Source: an uncultured Bacilli bacterium (lineage in GTDB: Bacteria > Bacillota_I > Bacilli_A > RFN20 > CAG-631). Taken from it: 42,550 bases of DNA. Where the stretch lies: assembly GCA_934201705.1 (NCBI GenBank), contig CAKPXF010000024.1:1-42550 (forward strand). The letters run 5' to 3'. The notes under the pieces are model-generated. The model ran no database searches. It was given only the letters and a program-made list of their open reading frames with translations, and was not told the DNA's origin. Positions 8,285 to 16,543 of this stretch are shown here, one piece after another. Every line of letters begins with the position of its first letter. Within the stretch, counting starts at the first letter, position 1. The position numbers and the translations under genes are program-made.

Positions 8285-9907
8285 ATGGATACAAGTTTAA
8301 TAGTTAAGTATTATGATTATTTAATGAAAATTGCTATAGCTAAATGTAAATCACAAGTAGAAGCTGAAGATCTTGTTGGTGATACAATGCTTGCTGTTTG
8401 TTTACATATTAGCAAAGGTAATAAGATAAAGCATTTAAAAACTTATCTTTTAAATACAATGCTTAATAAGTATAATGATAATCTTCGTAAAAAATATCAT
8501 ATGCCTACTATTATAAATCTAAATGAAATGATAGTAGCATCTAATGATGAAGAAGAGCTTTTTTCACTTGAAGAAAAAGCAAATATCAGAAAAGAATTAA
8601 ACCACCTTGCTTATATTAATCGTGAAGTTTTAATTAGGTATTATTTTGGCAATCAAAGCATTGATGATATTGCTAATAGCCTTAATATACCGACAAATAC
8701 TGTTAAAAGTCGACTATTAGCAGGAAGAAATAAAATAAAGGAAGGATATTTAAAAATGGAAAAAGAAGACAATTGCTTACCGGGAAAATTGTATTTATCT
8801 TATTTTGGAGTTAATGGAATAAAAAATGAGCCAGTTTCACTTGTTGAAAATGATTTAATAGCTCAAAATATTTTAATAATCGCATATGAAAAGCCTCTTA
8901 GTATTCCTGAACTTTCAAGGAAAATAGGAATTCCTTCAGCTTATTTAGAACCGATAATAAAAAAGCTAGTAGATGGTGAGCTTATGGTAGCAATGCCAAG
9001 TGGTAAGATATATACAGATTTTATTATTACTAAGCCTCAAGATAAATTAAATCATTATAAAGAGCAGCTAGCTTTTGCAAATAAGTATTTTAGAGAAATA
9101 TGGAATATAATTTCTTTAATGTCAAAAAATATTGAAAGCTTATCATTTGTTAAAAAAATGGAAGATGAAATAAAGAACAAGTTAAATAGATATGCAATTT
9201 TAAAAGCTCTACAAGATTTTCAGCTTTCTATACTAGAAAAACCAACTACTTTTATAAATCGTAAGGATGGAGGTAAATGGTTTGCGTCTGCTTTAGAAAT
9301 TGAAGCTGGCTATGATATGAAAGAATATAATGAAGCTTCTAATTATCTTATTTTAGGTGGACATCGTACATTAAGTAAAATGATTGATAATACAAGTATT
9401 CATCTTTATGAATTTGATACATCTTTATATGATAGTCCTAGTCGTTATGGTAATGATTTTGAGTTATATTGTAAGTATATAATTCCTTTACTATGGAGCA
9501 TTTATACAGAAAATTCACTTACTAATAATGATGAAATCCCTAATGATTTTATTAATTATATTCCTTCTTTTGAGCAACTTGGAATATTAAAAAAACAAAA
9601 TAATAAGATTTTAGTTGATATTCCTATATTAACTAAGAAAGAATATGAAACGATTAGTGAAATTATTAAAGAAGCAACAAGAAAAATAAAAGATAAAATA
9701 GGTAATGAGTTTTTTAATTTTGCTTTAAAAAATAAAACTACATTACCTAAGCATTTATCTTATGTACCAGATTTACTTTTATATAATGATGCAACTTGTT
9801 ATTTTGCTATGGCTATTATTCGTAAAGCTTTTGAAAGCAAATTACATTTGTGTAATGTTACATATTGTTGCCCGCCAGTTGTTTTAGTTTATAATAAGAA
9901 TAATTAA
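8285..9907 (+). CDS. Sigma-70 family (ECF-like) sigma factor with a long C-terminal extension
   Basis: 540 residues from ATG 8285, preferred because GAGGA (8270-8274) precedes it; the ATG at 8264 lacks a ribosome site. Residues 1-70 form region 2 (VEAEDLVGDTML helix). Residues 95-155 form region 4, with the helix-turn-helix SIDDIANSLNIPTNTVKSRL. ECF factors normally end near residue 190. Here about 380 more residues follow, starting with a winged-helix-like stretch (KPLSIPELSRKIGIP, about 213-227) and a charged helical region, then a C-terminal globular part of unknown fold. No anti-sigma gene follows, so the extension may sense a signal or hold the sigma domains inactive. Promoter targets are unknown. 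Confidence 0.8.
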   Translation: MDTSLIVKYYDYLMKIAIAKCKSQVEAEDLVGDTMLAVCLHISKGNKIKHLKTYLLNTMLNKYNDNLRKKYHMPTIINLNEMIVASNDEEELFSLEEKANIRKELNHLAYINREVLIRYYFGNQSIDDIANSLNIPTNTVKSRLLAGRNKIKEGYLKMEKEDNCLPGKLYLSYFGVNGIKNEPVSLVENDLIAQNILIIAYEKPLSIPELSRKIGIPSAYLEPIIKKLVDGELMVAMPSGKIYTDFIITKPQDKLNHYKEQLAFANKYFREIWNIISLMSKNIESLSFVKKMEDEIKNKLNRYAILKALQDFQLSILEKPTTFINRKDGGKWFASALEIEAGYDMKEYNEASNYLILGGHRTLSKMIDNTSIHLYEFDTSLYDSPSRYGNDFELYCKYIIPLLWSIYTENSLTNNDEIPNDFINYIPSFEQLGILKKQNNKILVDIPILTKKEYETISEIIKEATRKIKDKIGNEFFNFALKNKTTLPKHLSYVPDLLLYNDATCYFAMAIIRKAFESKLHLCNVTYCCPPVVLVYNKNN

Positions 9908-9912
9908 ATACT

Positions 9913-9955
9913 ACGTGTTTACTTTCATATATAAGAAGGTAAACATGTTAGTTTT
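9913..9955 (+). terminator. Terminator after the sigma factor gene
   Basis: ACGTGTTTACTTTC (9913-9926) pairs with GAAGGTAAACATGT (9935-9948), with minor mismatches, and is followed by TTAGTTTT. Confidence 0.6.
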
Positions 9956-9987
9956 AAAAAGGTGTATCTATTTAAAATGGATACACC
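9952..9987 (-). terminator. Terminator of the aldo/keto reductase gene
   Basis: GGTGTATC (9961-9968) and GATACACC (9980-9987) form a perfect 8-bp stem. Reading the minus strand, the stem is followed by TTTTTAAAA. Confidence 0.7.
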
Positions 9988-9993
9988 AGTATA

Positions 9994-11102
9994 TTATTTT
10001 TCAAATTCCTTAGCAACGTCCTTTAGTAATTCCCTCATAGGTAAATGCTGAGGACAGGCAGCTTCACATTTACCACATTTTATACAATCAGAGGCTTTTC
10101 CTTTATTTTTAGTATGAACTTGATTGTAATAGTAATCAGCATTCCAATCATGATAAATATTTTTCGAATTTAAGCAAGCAAATAGATTAGGAATTGAAAT
10201 ATACTTTGGACAGTTAGCAATACAATATCTACAAGCAGTACAAGGAATTAAGTGTATTGATTTAAATACCTTACATACATTTTTAACAGCTTTTAATTCT
10301 TCTTCATTCAATGGCTTAAAATCACGCATAAATGAGATATTATCATTTATTTGCTCAAGATTACTCATTCCTGAAAGTGTCATAAAAACTCCATTACAGC
10401 CAGCTGCAAAACGAATAGCATAGCTTGTAGCACTTCCACCATGTAATTCTTCTATATATTTTTAGCTTCACTTGGTAGATTAACAAGATTACCACCTTTT
10501 ACTGGCTCCATAACTATAACAGGCTTATTGTATTTATTACATACCTCTAAGCATTTTCTTGATTGAACAGCTGCATCTTCATAATCAACATAGTTAAGTT
10601 GAATTTGTACAACCTCAATTTGCGGATATTCGCTTAATATTTCTTCTAAAACCTCAGCTGTATCATGAAATAAAATGCCAAAGTGTTTAATTTTTCCTTC
10701 TTTTTTAAATGCTAATGCTTGTTCATAAGCATGACATTTTTTAAAATGAGCAAAATTTTCTTTTGATTGCGAATGCATTAAATAAAAATCAAAATATTCA
10801 ACACCACAAAGCTTTAATTGACTTTCAAAAAATGGTCGGATTTCTTCTTCTGTTTTGAAATAAAAATTAGTTAGCTTATTTGTTAGTATAAACTTATCTC
10901 TATGATAACGAGCTACAAGGCAATCACGGATGGCTGTTTCACTTTTACCACTTAGGTATCCATGAGCTGTATCAAAGTAATTGAATCCATTTTCAATAAA
11001 TGTATCAATCATTTTATTAAACTCAGTATAATTAACTTCATCACCATTCATTGGTAATCTCATACAACCAAAGCCAAAATTCCTTAATACATTTTCAAAC
11101 AT
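9994..11102 (-). pseudogene. Aldo/keto reductase with C-terminal ferredoxin-like domain, single frameshift
   Basis: Residues 1-216 (11102 down to 10452) carry the reductase barrel start with tetrad Asp44, Tyr49, Lys76 and His110 (FDTAHGY, LTNKL, YLMHS). The other frame (10383 down to 9994, extending upstream to the break) carries TACRYCIANCP and CIKCGKCEAACP, two 4Fe-4S motifs. The two parts join perfectly if one A is added to an A5 run at about 10458-10462, giving EAKKYIEELHGGSATSY across the gap. This is the iron-sulfur AKR family common in anaerobes, with substrates unknown. The break is either a real mutation or a homopolymer sequencing error. AGGAGG precedes the start. If the frame is intact in the organism, it is one 369-residue enzyme. 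Confidence 0.85.
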
Positions 11103-11134
11103 AAAGTATTCCTCCTATCATATATTTTACATAA

Positions 11135-11287
11135 TTATAAACTTTTTTTGAATTTGTTATATTTGCTTTGAATAAAAAAGTCTTTGTCATGTTCTGCTTT
11201 TAAAATGAAAATAGCAAAAGTACAGCTATCACAATCATCTATTACTATTAATGGCAATTTATATTCTTTATGCTTATTTATAAAATT
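11135..11287 (-). pseudogene. Remnant of an immunity-like gene (same family as 16544-16876)
   Basis: The minus strand is open for about 50 codons, reading FINKHKEYKLPLIVIDD and later ILKAEHDKDFFIQSKY before a TAA at 11135. This matches the middle of the 110-residue protein at 16544-16876 (FIKEHKQYRLIYVAICD, VLKTEQDKSFFIQNYY). The first and last thirds are missing. It is a truncated relative at the far end of the left arm. Confidence 0.6.
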
Positions 11288-11294
11288 AATAATA

Positions 11295-11705
11295 CTACTT
11301 TAACTTTTTATAATATTTTCTTAATTTAATTCTTTTTTTATAATAATCTTTTGAATCAATTCCTAAATAACCCATTTGATTGTAATATGCTAATAGTTGA
11401 TTTTTATTAATAGAAAATATATACTCTAAAAATTCTTCAACTTTTTTAAATGCAAATTCCTTAGTAATTCCATGTGTTTCAATAGAAACTATGTTTTCTT
11501 TAAAAGGATAAAGATTATTAAATGCAATAATAATTGCTGGAACAAAATTATCGAATTTACACTCTAATGATAAAAAATTTAATTCAGTTTCTTTATCTAA
11601 AATTCGGAATATACTTTCATTAGCAAATGATTGATATATTGTCTCGAATTTACCATAATCATATTTTCTAAAATTAATTTTTAAATAAAAATCAGCTATT
11701 CCCAT
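11295..11705 (-). CDS. Small protein of unknown family, probable immunity protein
   Basis: 136 residues, soluble, rich in Phe, Tyr and Lys. The C-terminus is a basic helix (YYKKRIKLRKYYKKLK). I do not recognise the family. A consensus AGGAGG stands upstream of ATG 11705. It is the outermost intact gene of the left arm, with the same orientation and spacing as the immunity-type genes that follow the RHS toxin gene. That context is the only basis for the immunity proposal. Confidence 0.6.
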   Translation of the reverse strand: MGIADFYLKINFRKYDYGKFETIYQSFANESIFRILDKETELNFLSLECKFDNFVPAIIIAFNNLYPFKENIVSIETHGITKEFAFKKVEEFLEYIFSINKNQLLAYYNQMGYLGIDSKDYYKKRIKLRKYYKKLK

Positions 11706-11785
11706 ATCTATTAACCTCCTATTGTATCAAAAAGAATTCTTTTAATTATGGCTATATATCTAACTTCTAGTGAATTTGTTAAATA

Positions 11786-12202
11786 TTATTTTTTGAAATT
11801 AATTTCAAGCATTTCTTCCATGCCAAATCTTTCAAACAAATAATGCTTTATTGTTGCATCAGAAAAATGCCATGTTTTTTGTTTCCCAAATATGCTAGAT
11901 AATCTCTTTCCATAATTGCTTTCTAAGGCATTATTATATTCATTGTATGATTCTTCTATATTAAAGCTTTTAGAGTTTAGCCTTTCTTTTGTTGGAAAAA
12001 CACATATTTGACTTAAGGCATTGTCTATAAAATAAAAAACGATGTCACTTGGATAATTCATTTTAAATATTACTCCTGTAATAGCGTATCCAACCACATT
12101 ATTATATTTTTTTAAAATGGCATTAGGGTAAATATATTCAAGTTCTTCTTTGACAATTTTAGATGAAAATTTCATATTATCGATATCTATTACTATGTTC
12201 AT
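11786..12202 (-). CDS. Small protein of unknown family, probable immunity protein
   Basis: 138 residues beginning MNIVIDIDNMKFSSK, a soluble alpha/beta-looking protein without signal peptide or membrane helix. TAGGAGGG lies just upstream of ATG 12202. No motif identifies it. It sits between decayed copies of immunity genes in the minus-strand array. Stand-alone ribosome sites and wide spacing indicate independent cassettes rather than a pathway operon. Confidence 0.6.
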   Translation of the reverse strand: MNIVIDIDNMKFSSKIVKEELEYIYPNAILKKYNNVVGYAITGVIFKMNYPSDIVFYFIDNALSQICVFPTKERLNSKSFNIEESYNEYNNALESNYGKRLSSIFGKQKTWHFSDATIKHYLFERFGMEEMLEINFKK

Positions 12203-12224
12203 ATTGCCCTCCTAAATAACTGTT

Positions 12225-12430
12225 AAGTATCCTATTAAATAAGCATCAATGATTTGCATATTAAGTAATTTATATTGTTTATGCTCTTTGATTTAATAAA
12301 CTTTTTACAAAATTTATGTGTTTTGTTGTGTTAAAGATCATTTAAAACGTAATACTAAAATAACAATATCAAATCTAGCTACAATAGAAGTTCATCAATT
12401 TTCACTTTTAAAAATGAATTCTTTGTAATT
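12225..12430 (-). pseudogene. Shrunken copy of the 16.8-17.0 kb immunity region
   Basis: Read on the minus strand, this stretch is collinear with 17010 down to about 16800. First comes AAAGAATTCAT..TTTAAA, matching the 3' end of the 16930-17355 pseudogene (coding NKEFIFK). Then comes a segment coding KFCKKFIK, matching KFCNTFIKEHKQYR of the 16544-16876 gene, broken by a frameshift. It shows that a two-gene immunity segment was duplicated and then decayed by small deletions. Confidence 0.6.
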
Positions 12431-12968
12431 ATATTTCATTTATACGTTTTATGATATTTTCTGGTGAAAAATCATAGTCTTTCATATATGAAAGCTTTTT
12501 ATAGTAATCATCTATAACAATTTCTTGTTTTAAAGCTATATCTTTATATACTTTTACTTTTGCTTCTATCTTTTCTTTTAAATCATTATTCACCTTGTGT
12601 GAAATATTCTTTAATTCTTCTATTAAAAGAATAAAGGAAAATGTATCACCACAATAATTGTCTAAAGTATTTATTAGAAAATCAACTGCAGAAGCATAAT
12701 CTAATAAATTTATATATTCGCTAATAAATATTAATTTTTCAGGATTATTACTTGATTTAATTCTAGATAAAAGGCTTTCTTTTATATCATTGAGCCACAT
12801 ATTTTCAATTGTTTTAGGAACTTTATATTTTTCATACTCAGTAAGGACATCATCTTGCCACATATGAAAAGGATTTCCACCATGTGAAAAAAATATTATT
12901 TGTGCTTCTTTATAATTTTGTGGTTCATTTTTATAATTTTGTGTTTTCTTTTTTTTAAATAAAGACAT
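12429..12968 (-). CDS. Immunity-family protein, near-identical copy of 19776-20315
   Basis: 179 residues with a lysine-rich N-terminus (MSLFKKKKTQNYKN), then a domain with HGGNPFHMWQDDV (about 30-42) and KVPKTIENMWLNDIKESL, ending DFSPENIIKRINEI. It differs from the protein at 19776-20315 at only a few positions. It also shares its pattern (aromatic near the start, KVPK..E..W..DI, N.IK.RINE at the end) with the adjacent 12998-13459 protein, so the two are distant paralogues. GAGGTGA precedes the start. Together with the next gene upstream it duplicates the block beside the live RHS toxin. Confidence 0.75.
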   Translation of the reverse strand: MSLFKKKKTQNYKNEPQNYKEAQIIFFSHGGNPFHMWQDDVLTEYEKYKVPKTIENMWLNDIKESLLSRIKSSNNPEKLIFISEYINLLDYASAVDFLINTLDNYCGDTFSFILLIEELKNISHKVNNDLKEKIEAKVKVYKDIALKQEIVIDDYYKKLSYMKDYDFSPENIIKRINEI

Positions 12969-12997
12969 AGCTTGTCACCTCAATTATATTGTGATTT

Positions 12998-13459
12998 TTA
13001 TAGTTCATTTATTCTTTCTTTAATATTATCTTCTGGTAAAAATATGTATTTTTTTGATTGCTTCATCACCAAGTTGACATTTTCAGCTAGGATAACTTTA
13101 TTTTTGTTTATTATATCTAGCAATTTACGACTATTAGCATGTCTATTTAGATCTTTTAGATTTTCAGTATATCGTAATCTTTCAAAATAATCCAAATCAG
13201 TATTTAATAGTTTACATGTTAATTCAATTGCTTCTTCTAATGAAATGATATCACATAATATTAAATATGATGAAAATCTAGTCTTTCCTTTAGTATTATT
13301 AACCTTTTCATAGAGTTTACTTTGAATATCTTTGCGCCATTCAATTTCATATTCCTTTGGGACCTTACATTTTTTATATTCTTTTCCGAATTCCATATAA
13401 ATATAAAATGAATTACCATAGCATTTATAAAACATTTCCTTACCTAACTCAATATTCAT
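12998..13459 (-). CDS. Immunity protein copy matching the live toxin's immunity gene
   Basis: 153 residues from ATG 13459 (MNIELGKEMFYKCYG), chosen because AGGTGA precedes it; an upstream in-frame ATG at 13477 has no ribosome site. It is almost identical to 20638-21099, the gene that overlaps the RHS toxin. The pattern KVPKEYEIEWRKDIQSKL and the end EDNIKERINEL define the family. Immediately upstream lies a decayed remnant of the same toxin tip, so this was once a complete orphan toxin-immunity cassette. The intact copy probably still protects against the toxin. Confidence 0.75.
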   Translation of the reverse strand: MNIELGKEMFYKCYGNSFYIYMEFGKEYKKCKVPKEYEIEWRKDIQSKLYEKVNNTKGKTRFSSYLILCDIISLEEAIELTCKLLNTDLDYFERLRYTENLKDLNRHANSRKLLDIINKNKVILAENVNLVMKQSKKYIFLPEDNIKERINEL

Positions 13460-13479
13460 ATAATAATCACCTGCCATAA

Positions 13480-13595
13480 AAATATATAAGCATCATGAGC
13501 TATCAAGTAAATAACATCTTTTGCATCCATATTAGTGATGTTTTAAGATGTAAATACAAATTGATGCTCTTGAGCAATTTGCTGCTTGTAAAAGT
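13480..13595 (-). pseudogene. Remnant of the RHS-A toxin tip 3' end
   Basis: About 115 bases align with 21111-21230, the end of the RHS-A toxin. Shared stretches include TAAGATGTAAATACAAATTG and GAGCAATTTGCTG. Substitutions and small deletions break the reading frame. Its place directly before a copy of the cognate immunity gene reproduces the toxin-immunity order at 21.1 kb. Confidence 0.75.
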
Positions 13596-13600
13596 ACTTT

Positions 13601-14077
13601 TTATTGTTTTATAATTTTTTCAACTACCTCTGCAATTTTACTATTTTTAAGATAATTAAATTTATATGTTTCTCCAACCATAATTTCATCTATACCAACA
13701 ATTAATTCTATTTTTTCATTCTTATCTAATATTAATACTGTTGGATTGTTATTAATTTGAGTGTTTGATTCGGAATCTATATTTTTATTAAATTTCAAAA
13801 CTTTTCCTATAATAGTAATATATTCGTGATTTTTTAATGCTTTTTTATCTTTTAATAAATTCACTATAAATTTCATAGAAAATATAATTACAATAGTAAG
13901 CGAAATAAAAATAAATATAGAAATGATTGTTGATATTATTATATTTTGATTTTCAATATAAATTTTATAATTAGCAATCAACGAAACACTTCCACCAATG
14001 CAGCTTATTAACACTATTATATGGCAAAACATTATAATTTGATATAAGTCTTTAATTGATGTTTTTTTCTTTTTCAT
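13601..14077 (-). CDS. Two-helix membrane protein with a C-terminal beta domain, probable immunity protein
   Basis: 158 residues. A basic N-terminus (MKKKKTSIKD) is followed by two hydrophobic helices (about 14-34 and 45-72). The soluble C-terminal part, KNHEYITIIGKVLKF..., looks all-beta with short strands. AAGGAGAG precedes ATG 14077. A membrane-anchored immunity protein would fit a toxin acting at the membrane, but no toxin remnant adjacent to it can be identified. Family unknown. Confidence 0.6.
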   Translation of the reverse strand: MKKKKTSIKDLYQIIMFCHIIVLISCIGGSVSLIANYKIYIENQNIIISTIISIFIFISLTIVIIFSMKFIVNLLKDKKALKNHEYITIIGKVLKFNKNIDSESNTQINNNPTVLILDKNEKIELIVGIDEIMVGETYKFNYLKNSKIAEVVEKIIKQ

Positions 14078-14126
14078 TAAATCTCTCCTTAAATAATTTA
14101 TGCAAAAAGTTAGTGCATGTTATTAC

Positions 14127-14498
14127 TTAATTTGTTTTATCAACTTTTAACCCATATATAGTACCTGTTTTTTCGATGCTATTTTTGATTATTCTTGATA
14201 CTTCCTCCCAATAATCATTTCTTTCATCATAAAATAATCCTTTTATTCCAGCTTTCTTTTTTTGTATTTTTGACATTGTTAATGGGGATTCTAAATACAT
14301 ATTAATAATAGTGAATGTGTAATCATATTTAACAGAAAATTCACTTTCATTAAATTGTGCCCATTCATAATATTTAAATATTCCATATTTGTTTTTAAAA
14401 TAATAGTGATTTCCTTCATTTTCTTCAAAATAGAAAGCAAAACCATAATCATCAATTAAAAATTTCAATTTAGATAATATTATTTTTCTTGTATCCAT
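14127..14498 (-). CDS. Small soluble protein, probable immunity protein
   Basis: 123 residues beginning MDTRKIILSKLKFLIDD. An aromatic-rich central part (NHYYFKNKYGIFKYYEW) is followed by a helical C-terminus. AAGAGGT precedes the start. This arrangement, with one N-terminal helix and then beta strands rich in Tyr, Phe and Trp, is common among polymorphic-toxin immunity proteins, but I cannot assign a named family. An RHS-core remnant lies directly upstream, consistent with a former cassette whose toxin tip has been lost. Confidence 0.6.
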   Translation of the reverse strand: MDTRKIILSKLKFLIDDYGFAFYFEENEGNHYYFKNKYGIFKYYEWAQFNESEFSVKYDYTFTIINMYLESPLTMSKIQKKKAGIKGLFYDERNDYWEEVSRIIKNSIEKTGTIYGLKVDKTN

Positions 14499-14514
14499 AC
14501 ATACCTCTTAGTTA

Positions 14515-14668
14515 AAACCAATGAAAGAAGATTCATTAATGCAAACGTCGTCACCTATATTATAATTTTCATCGAATGACATTTCAAGATAATAACCAAT
14601 ATAAACATCGGCTATTACATTCATTATCATCAGCAAAAATCATATAACATTTATTAATACTGGTATTT
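14515..14668 (-). pseudogene. RHS-A core remnant
   Basis: On the minus strand the segment codes NYNIGDDVCINESSFIGFN-like sequence. It joins two parts of the RHS-A core that are separated in the intact gene (CDENYNISDD and AYIDESSFIGFN, at about 21830 and 21990). The same internal deletion is seen at 18760-18860 and 20490-20570, so all three remnants descend from one shortened core. It is not translatable as a unit. Confidence 0.65.
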
Positions 14669-15073
14669 TTAAATAAAAATCCCATCAAATTTTAAATCAG
14701 GAATAAATGCTTCTTCTAAATAATTTAAATCATTATATTCTTCTAAAATCTTACATATATAATTACAAAAGGTATAAATATGATTCTCAAATAGTTTCCT
14801 TGATAGTTTTAAATCTTTAAATATTAAATTAATTTGATTATGAAATTCTTTTGATTTAGTTAAAAGGACTATGCTTTGCAACTGATTATTAAGCTTGCTT
14901 TCAAATTTAATTTGATAAAAGTTGTCTATGCAATTATAAGATATTTCAAAATAATAATTTGAAATATTAAATACATATTTTAGTAAACCATTGCTAGCAA
15001 AATATTTAATACTATCAATTTCTATATACTTTTTTAAATTAGTATAAATAATTTGAATTATTTTATTTTCCAT
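14669..15073 (-). CDS. Small soluble protein, probable immunity protein
   Basis: 134 residues from ATG 15073 (MENKIIQIIYTN), preferred because GGAGAAG lies eight bases upstream; an earlier in-frame ATG at 15106 overlaps the preceding gene. It is helical and charged, ending NYLEEAFIPDLKFDGIFI. The last 35 or so codons, together with the RHS-core remnant beside them, are duplicated at 18886-19005. Family not recognised. It may be translationally coupled to the membrane protein upstream, whose stop lies 27 bases before it. Confidence 0.6.
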   Translation of the reverse strand: MENKIIQIIYTNLKKYIEIDSIKYFASNGLLKYVFNISNYYFEISYNCIDNFYQIKFESKLNNQLQSIVLLTKSKEFHNQINLIFKDLKLSRKLFENHIYTFCNYICKILEEYNDLNYLEEAFIPDLKFDGIFI

Positions 15074-15099
15074 ATAGTTCTTCTCCATGAGTTTATTAT

Positions 15100-15585
15100 T
15101 CAACACATTTTATTGGCCTTTATTTCATTCAAATAGTGTTTCACTTCAACTATTCCTGAGTCATAAAACTTTGTTTCTAACTGAATCATATTTTCTTTAG
15201 CTTTAATCTTAATAAAGCATCCATCATCAATAGTTATTATTTCTGTGATTTTAATGATAGTTTCTCCAAAAAAATTATATTTAATGATTTCGTTATTTGT
15301 AATTACTATACTAATTTTAGAAGAAAAGAAAGCTATAAATAACATTAACAATGCAATTATAGTTGTACTGACACACAATTCAATACTTTCCTCAATAATT
15401 AAATTAATTATCATAAAGAATGTCATGAAAGCAAGCGATATATAATAAATAGTGGAAATGCCTTTACTATCAAGCCTTGATTTTGGGTATGTAGTGTTAT
15501 TCCATTTTTTATTCCTTTTTATTTCGAAAATAAAGCATAGTGCAAGTAATAATAAATAAACTAATAAACAAAGAAAACTCATCAT
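15100..15585 (-). CDS. Membrane protein with a PH-like C-terminal domain, probable immunity protein
   Basis: 161 residues from ATG 15585, set by GGAGG six bases upstream (a TTG at 15600 lies inside that ribosome site). There are three hydrophobic segments: residues 1-18, about 48-64, and 72-90. A C-terminal beta-rich part follows, starting SIVITNNEIIKYNFFGETI, with the strand pattern of bacterial PH-like domains. Proteins at 35201-35692 and 36589-37059 in the right arm have the same layout, so this is a recurring immunity architecture in the locus. A membrane-targeting toxin is the likely partner, but it is not identifiable here. Confidence 0.6.
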   Translation of the reverse strand: MMSFLCLLVYLLLLALCFIFEIKRNKKWNNTTYPKSRLDSKGISTIYYISLAFMTFFMIINLIIEESIELCVSTTIIALLMLFIAFFSSKISIVITNNEIIKYNFFGETIIKITEIITIDDGCFIKIKAKENMIQLETKFYDSGIVEVKHYLNEIKANKMC

Positions 15586-15600
15586 TATTTTTTCCTCCAA

Positions 15601-15913
15601 GAAATACTATTACATTATAACTAATCTCCAGGCCACACTTAAAGTTACGACATTAGATTTATATATAGACCAAGTAATAGAACTTAACATTTTAGCATAT
15701 GCACTACTATACACTAAGAATGCTACACTGCATCTAGCATTAGTTTTATTCATATGAATAATTGTATGTCAACATTTTTTTAGTTCCCTTATGCCACTTT
15801 AAATAGTAGTAAATGTTACTAATGTTTTCAAAAATACTTATAAGTTAAAATTTCTATATAAATAAGATATTTTTAAATACTTGGTTGTTTTTTTGACTAT
15901 TAAAAATATGGAA
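15601..15913 (-). other. Non-coding stretch with a possible tip remnant
   Basis: No gene with a ribosome site is visible. On the minus strand about 47 codons are open from ATG 15754 (MNKTNARCSVAFLVYSSAYA) to a TAA near 15614. Its position upstream of an immunity-like gene is where a toxin tip would be expected. No similarity to any other tip in the window was seen, so the remnant idea is weak. Confidence 0.25.
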
Positions 15914-15953
15914 GAGTGTAATCATCTATTAAGACAGTTACACTCCTACAAGT
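15914..15953 (-). terminator. Cassette terminator repeat, left-arm copy
   Basis: Read on the minus strand, ACTTGTAGGAGTGTAACTG is followed by a loop and GATTACACTC, a long imperfect hairpin. The same element (ACTTGCAGGAGTGTAACTAT ... ATAGTTGCAC) closes the immunity genes of the right arm at 33446, 37075, 38597 and 41005. This copy lies directly after the gene ending at 15959. Confidence 0.65.
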
Positions 15954-15958
15954 TTATG

Positions 15959-16294
15959 TTATTTTGCTTCTAGAATTTTGTTTTTAATTTTTGTTATAGT
16001 TGCAAAACCATGAACAATAGCTCCCTCTTGAAATTGAATCACTTGTCCTACTTTCAAGCAATTAGGATAGAATTCAGGAGTAAGAAACCAAATTTCTGCT
16101 TTGGCTTCATGATCATATGATAATTTATCAGTACCAATTAACCTTATAATTCCAGTTGTTAAATAATCCTCTTTAACTTTGAAAGCTGGTCTATAGCCAC
16201 TATAGAAATCTCTTTTGCTTGGCCTTTTATTCCGAATAACTACTTCTACATCAGAACTAATATCTGGAAAACTATAACTTGGGAAATATTTCAT
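15959..16294 (-). CDS. EF-Tu domain III-like small protein, candidate immunity protein
   Basis: 111 residues. RDFYSGYRPAFKVKEDYLTTGIIRL (cited here as residues 28-52), a KAEIWFLTP strand and the ending VGQVIQFQEGAIVHGFATI resemble the C-terminal beta-barrel of elongation factor Tu. That barrel has GYRP.F, a central strand pair and a final FAIREGG..VG.G.V strand. No GTPase domain is present. Several contact-dependent toxins need EF-Tu for activity, so a stand-alone barrel in a toxin-immunity array could act as a decoy. That role is inference. AGGAGGT precedes the start, and the cassette terminator follows the stop at once. Confidence 0.6.
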   Translation of the reverse strand: MKYFPSYSFPDISSDVEVVIRNKRPSKRDFYSGYRPAFKVKEDYLTTGIIRLIGTDKLSYDHEAKAEIWFLTPEFYPNCLKVGQVIQFQEGAIVHGFATITKIKNKILEAK

Positions 16295-16306
16295 TATTTT
16301 TACCTC

Positions 16307-16490
16307 CTATAAAAATATTATACCTAATAAATTATTGTTGAATGTATCTATCATAAATGATCTAACAGTAACAATACCACTTTTAAATATATCTACATCC
16401 ACTATGGTAAAGTCTAACCTAAATAAAACTCTATTAGGTATCTTTGCACCGACAATATTTGTTTGGTTATGACATATATTTAATACACTT
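16307..16490 (-). pseudogene. Orphan toxin-tip remnant upstream of the EF-Tu-like gene
   Basis: The minus strand is open for about 58 codons without a usable start, ending ...RSFMIDTFNNNLLGIIFL and a TAG at 16307-16309. That stop lies inside the ribosome site of the next gene. The abutting position is the same as for intact tips and their immunity genes elsewhere in the window. The earlier part of the tip and the core are missing. No known toxin motif is recognised. Confidence 0.4.
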
Positions 16491-16543
16491 TTATTTTAAA
16501 AGTAAAAAACAAAATTCTCTACAAATAGTTTAACCATAATTAT

